From Buddleja alternifolia (lineage: Eukaryota; Streptophyta; Magnoliopsida; Lamiales; Scrophulariaceae), in NCBI GenBank assembly GCA_019426215.1, contig CM033406.1, positions 77,001 to 141,000 of the forward strand: 64,000 nt of DNA, in the 5' to 3' direction. The position numbers and the translations under genes were made by a program. Shown piece by piece: positions 23,901 to 34,181 of this stretch (the first letter of the stretch is position 1; every line of letters starts with the position of its first letter). Under the pieces are notes generated by a model. It made no database searches. It had not been told where the DNA came from and saw only the letters and a program-made list of their open reading frames with translations.

Positions 23901-25337
23901 TAGGTCAATTCCAGTACACCCTATAGATGTTATCGGTCCGATTTGGGTAGCTGCTAAAGAAAGTCCATTAGCAACAATCAAAAGAGAGCTCTTTCAGCTA
24001 TGTACCATATCAAAAAATATCCCATGGACCTAGATCATGCCTTCAGTGGAAATGATTCCAGTAGAAATAATGCCCAAGGCACCCTTTATTCTATCATTGC
24101 AGTGGTTTTCTAATCTTCGCCATATCTTTTTGACTGCTCCGCAATTGACAGAATCAACCTTTGAGTTCATACAAGCTCGTGTTCCTTTTATTCGAGAAGT
24201 GCCATCAGATGATGATGTGGAGATAATTTTCGAGGGAAAAGCTCCTTCCAGCGCTTCTATTCAAGTTGTTCAAATTGAATCTATCTCAAGCGCTGAGGCA
24301 AGGGAGATGATTATATCATGGATATTGTTGAAGTCCAATCTCCAGACGTTGCTACTCCTGAAAAGGAACAAGTTGCTAAATCAGAGAAACCTCTCTTCAG
24401 AGATCCTGTGCGAGGAAAAGTTGTGGCATCCAAAGACACTTTGCCTTCTCCAGCGTGTTCCTCAAGTGACAATTCAGATAATGAAGTTGATCCAGAAGCT
24501 CAGGATTTCAAGAAAGCGGTCAAGAATTCTTTAGTCGAAACTAAAGGTTCTTGGTCTCAATTGGAAAATCAGGGCACCCAAGTCCTCTATGCTATAGAGA
24601 GGAATCAGCTAAATGATATGCACAATCAGGCTAACCAGAGCATCATCAATATGATGAATAAGATGGTCCCACTAATCACAGATCTCTCTGAAAGCATCAA
24701 CCCCTCACTCGTCCTGAATGCCTCTGCAGATGGTGAACGTCACAATATTTTGAATTTAGCAGCTGAAAGTTTAGCTGCTCAAGTAGCTCTTTTGATTGAT
24801 GAAGTCAAGCTCCTTCAGAGAGACTTGACTAAGATTCGTTCCTCTCAACCTCTTGATGATGCCAAGAAGGGGGAAAAGGGTAAAGGCTCATCCAAGAGTG
24901 CTCAAAGCTCTGAGGACAAGTGCTAAGAAGAACTTCAAAGTGCAATCTCATCAATCTAGCGAACCGTCCTTAAGAAAAGCAATCCTCATTTCTACAAAGG
25001 ATACCCAATTCCTGACTTTTCTGTTGAGCTTCTTGAAGAGCTAGGCATCCCACCGTTCGCAGTGTTTGTTCCAGCTTATCCTACAACATACCGAACTTAT
25101 GAAATATTTGAAGAATTGCTAAGTGAACTAGGAGTCGAGCCGTCTCTCTGGAATAAGCGCGTGTTTAGTTTTGAGCAATTGGCCTAGAAAATGGGTAATA
25201 AACAAAATGCCAATGACTCTCATAAAAAGATGAGGGAAGCTAATGATAGATTGTGGAAGTTTGCAGAAATGCTTTTCAAGCAAGAGCAAAGGAGTGCTAG
25301 CAAATCGCAATCTTCTTCCACAAAAAGAAAGCACTAG
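20902..25337 (+). pseudogene. copia-3 extra (env-like position) coding region, about 4.4 kb
   Basis: Downstream of pol, where many Sireviruses carry an envelope-like gene, a chain of frames runs from an ATG at 20902 to a TAG at 25335-25337. The longest piece is 373 residues (21091-22212): a folded-looking part, then a Lys/Ser/Pro-rich stretch (SKKSPQAPFKKSKRKKPSS, about 21875-21930). Later pieces are acidic and Ser-rich. The piece 24318-24926 has a probable coiled coil around ALLIDEVKLLQRDLTKI. I see no convincing signal peptide or fusion segment. Homology to a true envelope is not shown; only position and architecture suggest it. At least six breaks make it non-coding now. Confidence 0.6.
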
Positions 25338-25407
25338 ATTTTATTGTCTTATTTCCTTTAAGCGCTTTATGAATGTTTTTGTTGTTTAAACTCATTGTGC
25401 TTATATG

Positions 25408-25788
25408 GGGATAAATGCAAAAAAAAACCCATTTGTTAATGCGAAATTGCAAAAAAATACCTATGTTAATGAAATAGGCTAAACACCACCTTGTGTGATT
25501 TAAAAGTCTGCAAAAAGTCACTTTTGAAAAAAAAAACGAGGGTATTTTTTATGTTTTTCACCTTTAATGATATGCTTATTTGTCATTTATACACTCTCCA
25601 AACAAAATAAAAGGTAAAATAGTGTTATTTCACCCAAAAAAGCACATGTTTCTTTCTATCTTTTTAACAAAAAGTGACTTTTTGCAGACTTTTGAATAAC
25701 ACATGGTGGTGTTTAGCCTATTTCGTTAACATATAGGTGTTTTTTTACAATTTCGCATTAACACAGGGAGATTTTTTGCAATTATCCC
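25408..25788. repeat. Foldback MITE, 381 bp, inside copia-3
   Basis: The left end GGGATAAATGCAA and the right end TTGCAATTATCCC are inverted, and inverted similarity extends for well over 100 bp on each side (for example 'taggctaaacaccaccttgtgt' against its complement near 25700-25725). The flanks tgcttatatg (25398-25407) and tacttatatg (25789-25798) form a 10-bp duplication with one mismatch, a length usual for Mutator-type transposons. The arms use the same phrasing as the MITEs at 1-98 and 62374-62741. It encodes nothing. Confidence 0.82.
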
Positions 25789-25954
25789 TACTTATATGTC
25801 AAATTATGAATGAATGAGTTTTGCTGAAACATCTTGTTTCTCGCTATACGTACTAACTTATAGCTAACTTCTAACTTTTAAACGCTAACTTTATATAATC
25901 TTTGTCAATTTTCTAGCTCTTGGACTACAAAAGAGTTAAGGTCTTGACATCATC

Positions 25955-25967
25955 AAAAAGGGGGAAT
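25955..25967 (+). other. Polypurine tract of copia-3
   Basis: AAAAAGGGGGAAT abuts the TGTTAG start of the 3' LTR. Confidence 0.85.
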
Positions 25968-27408
25968 TGTTAGAAAATTTCATGTTAGATGTTTTGATGA
26001 TGACAAGATAGGTTTTATGTTAGACCCCAAAGATTATGTAAGTTTGTATTTATTAGAATATGTCTTAGCGCTTAAAGTTATCAAGCTGTAATTTTTAGTT
26101 TAAGGCTTTTCATCTTTATAGTTTTAGACTAGTATCCAGCATTTGAGCTATGATAGAATTATAGGTGAGTCTATCAAAGTGAAATCGAAGATCAGCGTCG
26201 GAAAACATTGAACATAATTGATTCTTTAAGCGGCTGCCAAGTTCCTGAGAATCATTCAAGGTGATCATGCCACAAGAACCTGTCTTCACCTGAATTCAAT
26301 CCAAAATCAGTAAGGACTTAAATGCAACATTCAACGGACATTTAATTCCAACGGGAATTAAATTTAAATGCATTAAATGCTTGGTAAGAACAATAAATGA
26401 GATAAGGACTATTGACATACGGATAAGCCTTTCCCATTGGCTATCAAATCAAAGTAGGTCTACTACCAACTCTGTGCAGTAGAATTCTCAAAGATGTCAG
26501 AAAAAGACTAGTTTACGTGCTCCGTGCTGAACACGCGCCTTCTTATGTCCAACAGACAAATCCCAAGAAAAGTCTATAAATCGATCCTCATAGCTCAACC
26601 CTAATCACCGAGAATATTATCAAAAACTTGATACACACTTACACTGTTGAAATCTATCTTCATTCTAAAAGCTCAAATCTTCCATAACCAAAAATATTTC
26701 TGAGCTTATACATCTCTACAGCCAAACCAATATCTCTTACATCTTGATAGAAGAACTATTATTTCTAAATAGATATTCCAAAAGTGTTTAAATTTTTCAA
26801 ACCAAACAACCCTGTTGAAAAATCCCATCAACCTCTTCAGTTTGTGTGACGAAGTTGTTGAAGACAAAGAAGTATTTCTGATTGAGAGAAGCTTGTCAGA
26901 AGAAGATCTTAGCTGAGTTGAAATCTTTGTGATTAGGGAACTGGAGATCAAGTCTTCACCATTTACTATTTTGTTGAAGCTGTCTTTGTGAAGCTTTGTG
27001 ATTTATTATAGTGAATTCCTTCTATGTGGAAAGAAGTAGAAGGACATAGCTGGGATTACACAAACCCAGTGAAACTTACAACTCTCGTGCCTTTCACTAT
27101 TTACTATTTTATTGCTTTATCCATTATGATCTACGCACATTATCATAAAGCATACTTTCATAAATCTAAAAGAGCAACTAAGTACTTTCTAAGCGCCTGT
27201 TTACTCACATTAAGAGACTTGTACAAATCTTCTGTTGTGCTAACCCTGATATAAGTGCTGAGAGCCTAATCCATCTTGATCAAGTACTCAAAGCTATTAT
27301 CTAAGTTATCTTTCTCAAAACAAGTATAAGAATTTGAAAAGAATTTCAAGGTCTATTCAACCCTCCCCCCCCCCCTTTCTAGACACTTTTGTATGCCACT
27401 TGCCAACA
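25968..27408 (+). repeat. 3' LTR of copia-3
   Basis: It is colinear with 13751-15181 and ends TTGCCAACA, followed by the TSD tctaa and the resumption of antisense copia-4. A C homopolymer of about 12 occurs near 27365-27375. Confidence 0.9.
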
Positions 27409-27413
27409 TCTAA

Positions 27414-28154
27414 GGTGCCACATAAGTCTTTGGTTAGTACCATTCATACAACGCTTCTTAGTTATAGTGTTAAGCATGCAATGGTTTTAAACATTAATAT
27501 AATAAAATCCATTAACTAAAGATACTGAGCCAATGTTTTTATTTCTAAAATAAATATCACAACCATTGTCATTAAAAGTAAACAAGTATCCTTTCCTGAC
27601 CAATACAGGAATAGAAACAATGTCCTTAAGCCTATGGGGCAAATTGAGGCAATTATCTAAAGTAATAGAATGTTCAGACATTAATGTAATAGAAGTGCTT
27701 CCAATGTGTATAGCTGCGACACTGTGCCCGCTTCCCACATTGATCATCACTTCTCTTTCTCCCAACTTCCTAATTGTTTCTAGATTCTAGTTCAAAACAC
27801 AAATGTGAGCACTAGCTCCCGAATCTAGAATTCATGAAGTGGAGAATATAGTCATAGAACAATTGGTTTAAAAAATAAAATGTTCTATACCTGTTTTTTC
27901 AACTTTCAGCTTAGGATAATCGCTCTTCCAGTGGCCTAGCTCCTTGCAGTGGAGGAAAATGTATATTTTCTTTGGGGTCCTACTCTTGACCATTTTGGCT
28001 TTATCATTGTTCGATGATTTGGAGACTCCTAGTTGCTTCTTACCTCTTTTCTTCTTATAACTTTTCTTAGAATTAGTAGAAATGACTAGAGCAGTTTCTT
28101 TCATCTTCGGCTCCAACTGTGATTGAGCATTGATCAGCTTGTTCATCAGCCCAG
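27414..28154 (-). pseudogene. gag-pol: copia-4 segment B: end of gag and protease
   Basis: Minus strand, from 28154 down: TGLMNKLINAQSQLEPKMKE, a Lys-rich linker and a zinc knuckle FLHCKELGHWKSDYP with first and last Cys lost (frame 28176-27868). Then the protease active site LDSGASAHIC (about 27836-27800) and the protease body GEREVMINVGSGHSVAAIHI to VSIPVLVRKGYLFTFNDNG (27765-27487). It leads into the GAG-pre-integrase that continues at 13750 across copia-3. TGA and TAG codons separate the frames. Confidence 0.85.
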
Positions 28155-29746
28155 TGACACGACAAAATCCTAGCAAGAGAACTAGATCGTGTAAGTAGTA
28201 AAGTGGATGTTCAAGTCCGGGGTTATCGTATCCGAAGGGACAACTATAATCTAAGTACCAAGACTACTGTATTACCCAATTCTAAGTTAGATCGGTCGAT
28301 AAAAGGTTTGATTTAAACTAATTTAACTAAGTTAAGCACTAAAATGAGATATAACCAAATAAGTGGAAGAAACGATAGAAGAGAAGCGATCAAGGCACAT
28401 GGTTCAACAGATTATGCATTTAGATTGTGATTTAAGTTCTATTGGATTATTAGATTGATTTAGCTAAGGCAAAATTCCCTAACGTACGTACTACCCAATC
28501 TCTTGGCATAGCAACCCTACTCTTGGTAATGATTTCCTATATATCTCTATATGAAAACCCGATTAACGAGGATGCATTTAAGGTCTAGGAATTCCCCACG
28601 TGAATGGAAAGCCACCTAAAGAAACCGAGTCTATCTCTAGTCGGTTTAACTATAGGGTATTCAATGTTTATATCTTCCCTAGGTTATTATCTCTCGATCT
28701 CTAACCTAGGCATTTTATCAAACACTTGGTGATCAAGCAAATGTAGCATTGAGATCAAATATTGAATACATAGCTAAAACCAAAATTAATCCAATAAACA
28801 CCAACAAATCAACAATCAAAATAACATAAACGGCCTATCCATGGCCTCAATCAAACAAGTTTAGCTCATATTCATGTCAAAAGTGCAAATATAAATCATA
28901 CAAGTCATAGGAGATTTGAACAAATTCAAGAAACAAATATGTAAAAACTCCCTAATTCTTGTAGAGATGTGGATTCCTTGTTGAATTATCCATGTTTTGA
29001 CCTTTAATCTTCTCTTCTAAGCTCTCCCTCTCTCTATTTTCGTGTGGTTGCTGATATCCAAGGTGAGATAGGGTAAAAAATGGCTAAAAGGAGTATTTAT
29101 AGACCAACCCGCTGCCTCGAACGCCGCGGCGTTCGCTTGTTGAACGCCTCGGCGTTGGCTACTGCATGTGAACGCCGCGGCGTTCGTGGATGAACGCCTC
29201 GGCGTTCGTCCCCTGCTGCTCCAGCCAGTTTTGGTAAACTTCGCATAACTTTCTCTACCGATGTCGGAATTCACTGATTCAAGTTGCTGTAGAATCCTAA
29301 AACAAATATCTACAACTCTCAAGAAGACACTAGGGCCGAAATCAAACGTTAAAGATGACAAAATTGTCTCACAAGTCACTGAATGAGAAAACTCCATCGT
29401 AAGACGTCTCTTCCGATGACGCTTTCAACTCCTTCCCTACATATCTGATCTTTGTCTTCAACATAAGAAATGTAACTTTGCCTCTTATCTTTCCATTGGT
29501 AAATCAAGTGTGTAATTTGGACATGGGTAGAGAACTCTATTCAATAAACTCTATCACTGCGCAGACAGTTTGTATCTTTATGCATGATTTACCTTCAATC
29601 CTTGTTCTTTTCCTCCAAATGTTATGTTATTCTATAAAATATGAGAAGACAAGGGTCCAAGCATCATATGTCATCAAATTATCATGAAAACAATCAAAAC
29701 CAAGTCAATAAACGGGGGAAAACTAGTGTAAAAATAACATATATCA
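28155..29746 (-). repeat. 3' LTR (minus-strand sense) of the 6-kb element
   Basis: It is nearly identical to 32583-34176 for most of its length, with one clearly divergent block at about 28296-28386. It carries four GAACGCC..GGCGTTC palindromes at 29118-29207. The frame 29017-29397 (minus) recurs in the other LTR as expected for repeated sequence and has no domain. Confidence 0.9.
29118..29207. repeat. Cluster of four GC-rich palindromes in the LTR
   Basis: CGAACGCCGCGGCGTTCG (29118-29135) is a perfect 18-bp palindrome. AACGCC-TC-GGCGTT follows at about 29143-29156, GAACGCCGCGGCGTTC at 29170-29185 and GAACGCC-TC-GGCGTTC at 29192-29207. The other LTR has the same cluster at 33548-33637, with the first palindrome degraded by two G-to-A or C-to-T changes. 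Confidence 0.9.
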
Positions 29747-29764
29747 ACTACCCCCAAACTTAGC

Positions 29765-29784
29765 TTTGATCGTCCTCGATCAAA
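29765..29784 (-). promoter_or_regulatory. AGGA-loop hairpin before the polypurine tract
   Basis: An 8-bp perfect stem, TTTGATCG/CGATCAAA, closes a four-base AGGA loop on the minus strand. It lies about 20 nt before the LTR, next to the polypurine tract. Its role is unknown. Confidence 0.7.
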
Positions 29785-31027
29785 TACAATCAAGCACACA
29801 CATGAAGATTGAATTTTCATTTGCCAATTCATACACACAACAGCAAGCATTATATCTTCAAAATTGATTATGAAAAACTACACGATGCTTTTGAACATTC
29901 AACAATTTGAAAACCTCACAAAATCTTAGTTTCCATCCCTAAATCATGAACTCCCACGCCCATGTTCATGTCAAGAGCACACTTTAGACAAGATTATGCA
30001 AATCAATTGGAAAGTAAAGACATTGAAACAATTTAACATTCATTAACCCATCGGTGTGTATAAAGTGCCAAAGTCACAATCAAAAGGTCTTTCCGGTTTG
30101 TAACGTAAGGCTAGGTGATGGCTAGGACCGGAAGATATGGATAAAGTGACTAAGTCAAGAGAGCCTATAACTCAAAATCATCAATCTAAATTCACAAATA
30201 GACTACATAAACTTTCACAACTTATCACTTATCCCTTTTTCATTCTCTTTTGCTTTTCAACTTACAACCCCCAAACTTGTTTCTTTTCATATCGGGTTGT
30301 ACACAGAATTCCAAGCCAAATGATCAAAATGAGTGCCAAGATTCAAGCCTAGTCAAGAGCACATTTTTTTTCTTTTTTTTTTTCATATATATCTCTCTCT
30401 CGACTATTTAGCCCATTGCTCAAGTTTTCATTTCATCCCCTTTTTTTACATAATACTTCAAACCTCAAATATCCCAACATGGCCAAAACATCACTATCTA
30501 ACTCATATACATTCAAATCAAAACAAGGTGACTACCCATATTCAAGTCAAATGATATGAAGTTCTAAACTCTCTTGATTGGGTGCAAGACATTGTTTTTC
30601 TTTTAGGCTAGAAGGTGGTTGTCTTGGCATATGAAATAAAGACGAATGGTGGTTTCTAGTGTGCTTAGCACACTCCATTCTTATCAATACGGCTCAAATC
30701 AAGGTCTAGAGATTATGCAATATAGAGAAGGCCAAAATGTAAGGCTAACAACAATGAAAGATGGCCTAAATCATTTTATGACTTTACAACATTAATACAC
30801 ACTTCATAGTCAACAAAATTGAAAGTCCAACGTTTTAAATCCTCAAAAAAAATTGCATAAGCATGACTAAAAAGGGCTTTCAAGTCACAACATATGACAT
30901 GTTAACCACAGATAAGGGACTTTGACTTCGAGAGAGTAGAGATATTCAAACGCATTATGCTCTCATGCAAGGGTGCACCAATTCGTGAATTCTATATCAA
31001 CAAGGTTGTACCCCCAAACTTAAATTA

Positions 31028-31045
31028 AACATTGTCCTCAATGTT
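31028..31045 (-). promoter_or_regulatory. AGGA-loop hairpin with a downstream G-tract (internal copy)
   Basis: A 7-bp perfect stem, AACATTG/CAATGTT, closes an AGGA loop on the minus strand. It is followed within about 10 nt by AAGTTTGGGGGT, which looks like a second polypurine tract far from the LTR. Confidence 0.65.
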
Positions 31046-31196
31046 CATGAAATAAATGCAAGGTAAGAGGGATAAGCGATACAACCCTGAAATGGAGAGA
31101 AACGGGGGGAGCATGGTGGTGGGCTCATATCCCAGGATCAAACTGTGATCAAAACCTGAATGAGAGAAAACTCAAAGGAAACCATATTAAAACGAG

Positions 31197-32468
31197 TCAA
31201 GGGGGAGAAAAAAAAAACAAAGGCACAAAAGAAAAGAAAGAATGCAATAAAAGAAACTTGGGTTGCCTCCCAAGAAGCGCTTGTTTAACGTCATTAGCTC
31301 GACTCCTTGCATTGCTCACGGTGGATTGTAAGGAGCAATGCCAACTTTGTAGGGCGGTTTTCTTATGCTTTTTCCAATTGCGTAATGGCATATCCCCTCC
31401 AATCTTTATCATAAAACCTGGAATAATCAAAAGTGAGCACAAATTCTCTTCTATAAATATGTAATTGAAATGCAAAGAGTAAAGTGTAAATTCTAGAGGA
31501 GGGGGATCATCAATTGATGGATACAATTGGTGTGTGACTGTCTCAAACTCCCCTAGTCTTGTCGTTGGCAACCTCAATGGTGAAATCTCCAAGTGATTTA
31601 TATACCCTATGATTTTGTCATTCTCATCCGTTGTATCACTTGATTTCATGGTGTATGTCTCGGATGAATCATTGAAGTTGCATACTTTGACTTGACCATC
31701 TTCCACTATATCCCTTCGGTGATTGATGGATTCCTTTAAGAATTCAAGGGATATGATGGTAGGTGGCATTGGGTTCTTGAAAATTTCTAATGTTCTTTCT
31801 GGGCCATGTTGTGAAATGGATTTAAAAATCTCTTTCTTCATTCGTATATGCTCAGTTGTTTTTGCCTCTAATTTGACACACATGGATTCGGGAGGTGGTT
31901 CTTCTTTAGTGATAGGATGTAGACATTGTAGTTCTAAATCAAAACCTTGTTCAACTTCTATATTGAGGGATGCCTCATTCTCTTTGGTGCTACTCTCCAT
32001 GGTGCAAGGCGCTCTCTCCTTCCATAAGTTGACTGCTTGATTTACTAATCTTGCCACTTCCTTTCTATGAGCTTCTGACTCCTTTCTTCGAGCTTCTGAC
32101 TCCTCGAAACTTGCTTCTGCCTCCTTTATGCTAGCTTGTACCCATACACTAAATTCATTCCCCAAGGCCTCAATTTTAGACCTCGTCTCTAGCTCTTGTT
32201 GATGAAAACTATCATGTTGTTGGTAAGGAAGGCTACCGACATGGTCAAAACCCGATGAAAGTATCATTGCATCATTGTTGTAACTCCATGTTGAGCTTGG
32301 ATGATTTATCCAACCGGGATGTATCATGTTATTTTGACATGTTGAGCTTGTGTGATTTATCCAACTGGGATGGTAGGAGGGCTCATAGGATTCCATTTGC
32401 ATTGAGCTTGATGTGGTGATTGATGAATCCATATCCTGACATGGCCATTGAAAGTTATAAGCACTCAT
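31197..32468 (-). CDS. 423-residue ORF of unknown function in the 6-kb LTR element
   Basis: I do not recognise this protein. It is the only long intact frame in the element, starting about 115 nt after the minus-strand 5' LTR and close to the PBS. The N-terminus (about residues 1-90) is rich in Ser, Tyr, His, Met and Trp, with two related phrases, SWINHTSST and GWINHPSST. Residues about 95-150 are highly charged (KEAEASFEESEARRKESEAH) and probably form a coiled coil. The middle is acidic with many EEPP-like phrases. The last 60 residues include SRANDVKQALLGRQPK, encoded by a stretch conserved at the nucleotide level in the gypsy array. No zinc knuckle, DSGA or YxDD motif is present. It may be a Gag-like or accessory protein, or a captured sequence. 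Confidence 0.6.
   Translation of the reverse strand: MSAYNFQWPCQDMDSSITTSSSMQMESYEPSYHPSWINHTSSTCQNNMIHPGWINHPSSTWSYNNDAMILSSGFDHVGSLPYQQHDSFHQQELETRSKIEALGNEFSVWVQASIKEAEASFEESEARRKESEAHRKEVARLVNQAVNLWKERAPCTMESSTKENEASLNIEVEQGFDLELQCLHPITKEEPPPESMCVKLEAKTTEHIRMKKEIFKSISQHGPERTLEIFKNPMPPTIISLEFLKESINHRRDIVEDGQVKVCNFNDSSETYTMKSSDTTDENDKIIGYINHLEISPLRLPTTRLGEFETVTHQLYPSIDDPPPLEFTLYSLHFNYIFIEENLCSLLIIPGFMIKIGGDMPLRNWKKHKKTALQSWHCSLQSTVSNARSRANDVKQALLGRQPKFLLLHSFFSFVPLFFFSPP
31257..31274 (-). promoter_or_regulatory. CTTGGG-AGGCAA-CCCAAG hairpin
   Basis: On the minus strand a 6-bp perfect stem encloses AGGCAA. It sits in a roughly 49-nt block (31257-31305) that matches 43039-43087 at 43 of 49 positions and also matches 56008-56056, although here it is read as protein and there it lies after the stop. 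Confidence 0.7.
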
Positions 32469-32560
32469 ATCTTCAAAAATTAAAAATAAACAAAATTAAA
32501 AGAAAATGACCTAATCTCAGAATGAATAAGAGAATCTCGATATTAGATACCATAGTTGTC

Positions 32561-32576
32561 TCCGGCAACGGCGCCA
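32561..32576 (-). other. Primer binding site of the 6-kb element (tRNA-Asp type)
   Basis: TGGCGCCGTTGCCGGA on the minus strand, a few bases after the LTR end. From general knowledge the 3' end of plant tRNA-Asp(GUC) is complementary to this. The gypsy array uses the same PBS type. Confidence 0.8.
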
Positions 32577-32582
32577 AAAACT

Positions 32583-34176
32583 TGACACGACAAAATCCTA
32601 GCAAGAGAACTAGGTCGCGTAAGTAGTAAAGTGGATTTCTAAGTCCGGGGTTATCGTATCCGCAGGGACAACTATAATCTAAGTACCAAGACTACTATAT
32701 TACTCAATTCTAAGTTAAATCGGTTGATAGAAAGGTTGATTAACTAATTAATAAATACTAGAAAATAAACTAAGGCAACGTCACACCAAATAAAGGGAGG
32801 AAACAATAGAGAGAAGCGATCAAGGCACATGGTTCAACCGATTATGCATTTAGATTGTGATTTAGGTTCTATTGGATTATTAGATTGATTTAGCTAAGGC
32901 GAAATTCCCTAACGTACGTACTACCCAATCTCTTGGCATAGCAACCCTACCCTTGGTAATGATTTCCTATATATCTCTATATGAAAACCCGATTAACGAG
33001 GATGCATTTAAGGTCTAGGAATTCCCCACGTGAATGGAAAGCCACCTAAAGAAACCGAGTCTATCTCTAGTCGGTTTAACTATAGGGTATTCAATGTTTA
33101 TATCTTCCCTAGGTTATTATCTCTCGATCTCTAACCTAGGCATTTTATCAAACACTTGGTGATCAAGCAAATGTAGCATTGAGATCAAATATTGAATACA
33201 TAGCTAAAACCAAAATTAATCCAATAAACACCAACAAATCAACAATCAAAATAACATAAACGGCCTATCCATGGCCTCAATCAAACAAGTTTAGCTCATA
33301 TTCATGTCAAAAGTGCAAATATAAATCATACAAGTCATAGGAGATTTGAACAAATTCAAGAAACAAATATGTAAAAACTCCCTAATTCTTGTAGAGATGT
33401 GGATTTCTTGTTGAATTCTCCATGTTTTGACCTTTAATCTTCTCTTCTAAGCTCTCCCTCTCTCTATTTTCGTGTGGTTGCTGATATCCAAGGTGAGATA
33501 GGGTAAAAAATGGCTAAAAGGGGTATTTATAGACCAACCCGCTGCCTCGAACGCCGTGGCGTTCACTTGTTGAACGCCTCGGCGTTGGCTACTGCATGTG
33601 AACGCCGCGGCGTTCGTGGATGAACGCCTCGGCGTTCGTCCCCTGCTGCTCCAGCCAGTTTTGGTAAACTTCGCATAACTTTCTCTACCGATGTCAGAAT
33701 TCACTGATTCAAGTTGCTGTAGAATCCTAAAACAAAGATCTACAACTCTCCAGAAGACACTAGGGCCGAAATCAAATGTTAAAGATGACAAAATGGTCTC
33801 ACAAGTCACTGAATGAGAAAACTCCATCGTAAGACGTCTCTTCCGATGACGTTTTCACCTCCTTCCCTACATATCTGATCTTTGTCTTCAACATAAGAAA
33901 TGTACCTTTGCCTCTTATCTTTCCATTGGTAAATCAAGTGTGTAATTTGGACATGGGTAGAGAACTCTATTCAATAAACTCTATCACTGCGCAGACAGTT
34001 TGTATCTTTATGCATGATTTACCTTCAATCCTTGTTCTTTTCCTCCAAATGTTATGTTATTCTATAAAATATGAGAAGACAAGGGTCCAAGCATCATATG
34101 TCATCAAATTATCATGAAAACAATCAAAACCAAGTCAATAAACGGGGGAAAACTAGTGTAAAAATAACATATATCA
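32583..34176 (-). repeat. 5' LTR (minus-strand sense) of the 6-kb element
   Basis: It starts TGATATATG at 34176 and ends GTGTCA at 32583 on the minus strand. It carries the GAACGCC palindromes at 33548-33637, and near its 3' end the phrase TCCCTGCGGATACGAT (32668-32653), similar to one in the gypsy LTRs. Confidence 0.9.
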
Positions 34177-34181
34177 CCCAG

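Larger units (their letters stand above)
13751..27408 (+). mobile_element. copia-3: Sirevirus-like copia element, 13.7 kb, both LTRs, extra ORF region
   Basis: Two LTRs (1431 and 1441 bp; TGTTAG...CCAACA), a PBS, gag, pol, a 4.4-kb extra coding region and a polypurine tract are in order. The TSD tctaa (13746-13750 and 27409-27413) is perfect, and antisense copia-4 continues directly across it. The gag style (KVPKLTESNYNSWRVKAFSY), great length and long downstream coding region fit Sirevirus/Maximus elements. The LTRs differ clearly (roughly 8-10% by eye over the first 350 bp), so the insertion is old. RT is internally deleted, and a MITE sits near the 3' end. Confidence 0.9.
29747..31196 (-). 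other. Long 3' untranslated part of the 6-kb element, with two hairpin/G-tract modules
   Basis: No gene is visible. On the minus strand the region opens after the ORF with an AACATTG-AGGA-CAATGTT hairpin (31045-31028), followed by a G-tract AAGTTTGGGGGT (about 31020-31010). About 1.2 kb of AT-rich sequence with a poly-purine run (30362-30380) follows. It closes with a TTTGATCG-AGGA-CGATCAAA hairpin (29784-29765) and the polypurine tract next to the LTR. Confidence 0.7.
28155..34176 (-). mobile_element. Non-autonomous gypsy-type LTR element, 6.0 kb, with an ORF of unknown function
   Basis: Two LTRs (32583-34176 and 28155-29746; 1594 and 1592 bp) have ends TGATATATG and ..GTGTCA on the minus strand. 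The TSD is cccag (28150-28154 and 34177-34181), with copia-4 gag continuing on both sides. A tRNA-Asp type PBS follows the minus-strand 5' LTR, and a tract GTTTGGGGGTAGT precedes the 3' LTR. No capsid, protease, RT or integrase motif appears in the 2.8-kb interior; only a 423-residue ORF is open. I class it as LARD-like. Most of the LTR length is nearly identical, so this is probably among the youngest insertions here. Confidence 0.88.

Noticed and set aside
29017..29397. 126-residue minus-strand frame repeated at 33447-33827
   Set aside because: Both copies lie inside the two LTRs of one element, so the repetition is explained by LTR duplication; it spans the palindrome cluster and has no domain.
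29478..29687. 69-residue plus-strand frame identical at 33908-34117
   Set aside because: Same reason: LTR duplication, and it runs against the sense of the element.
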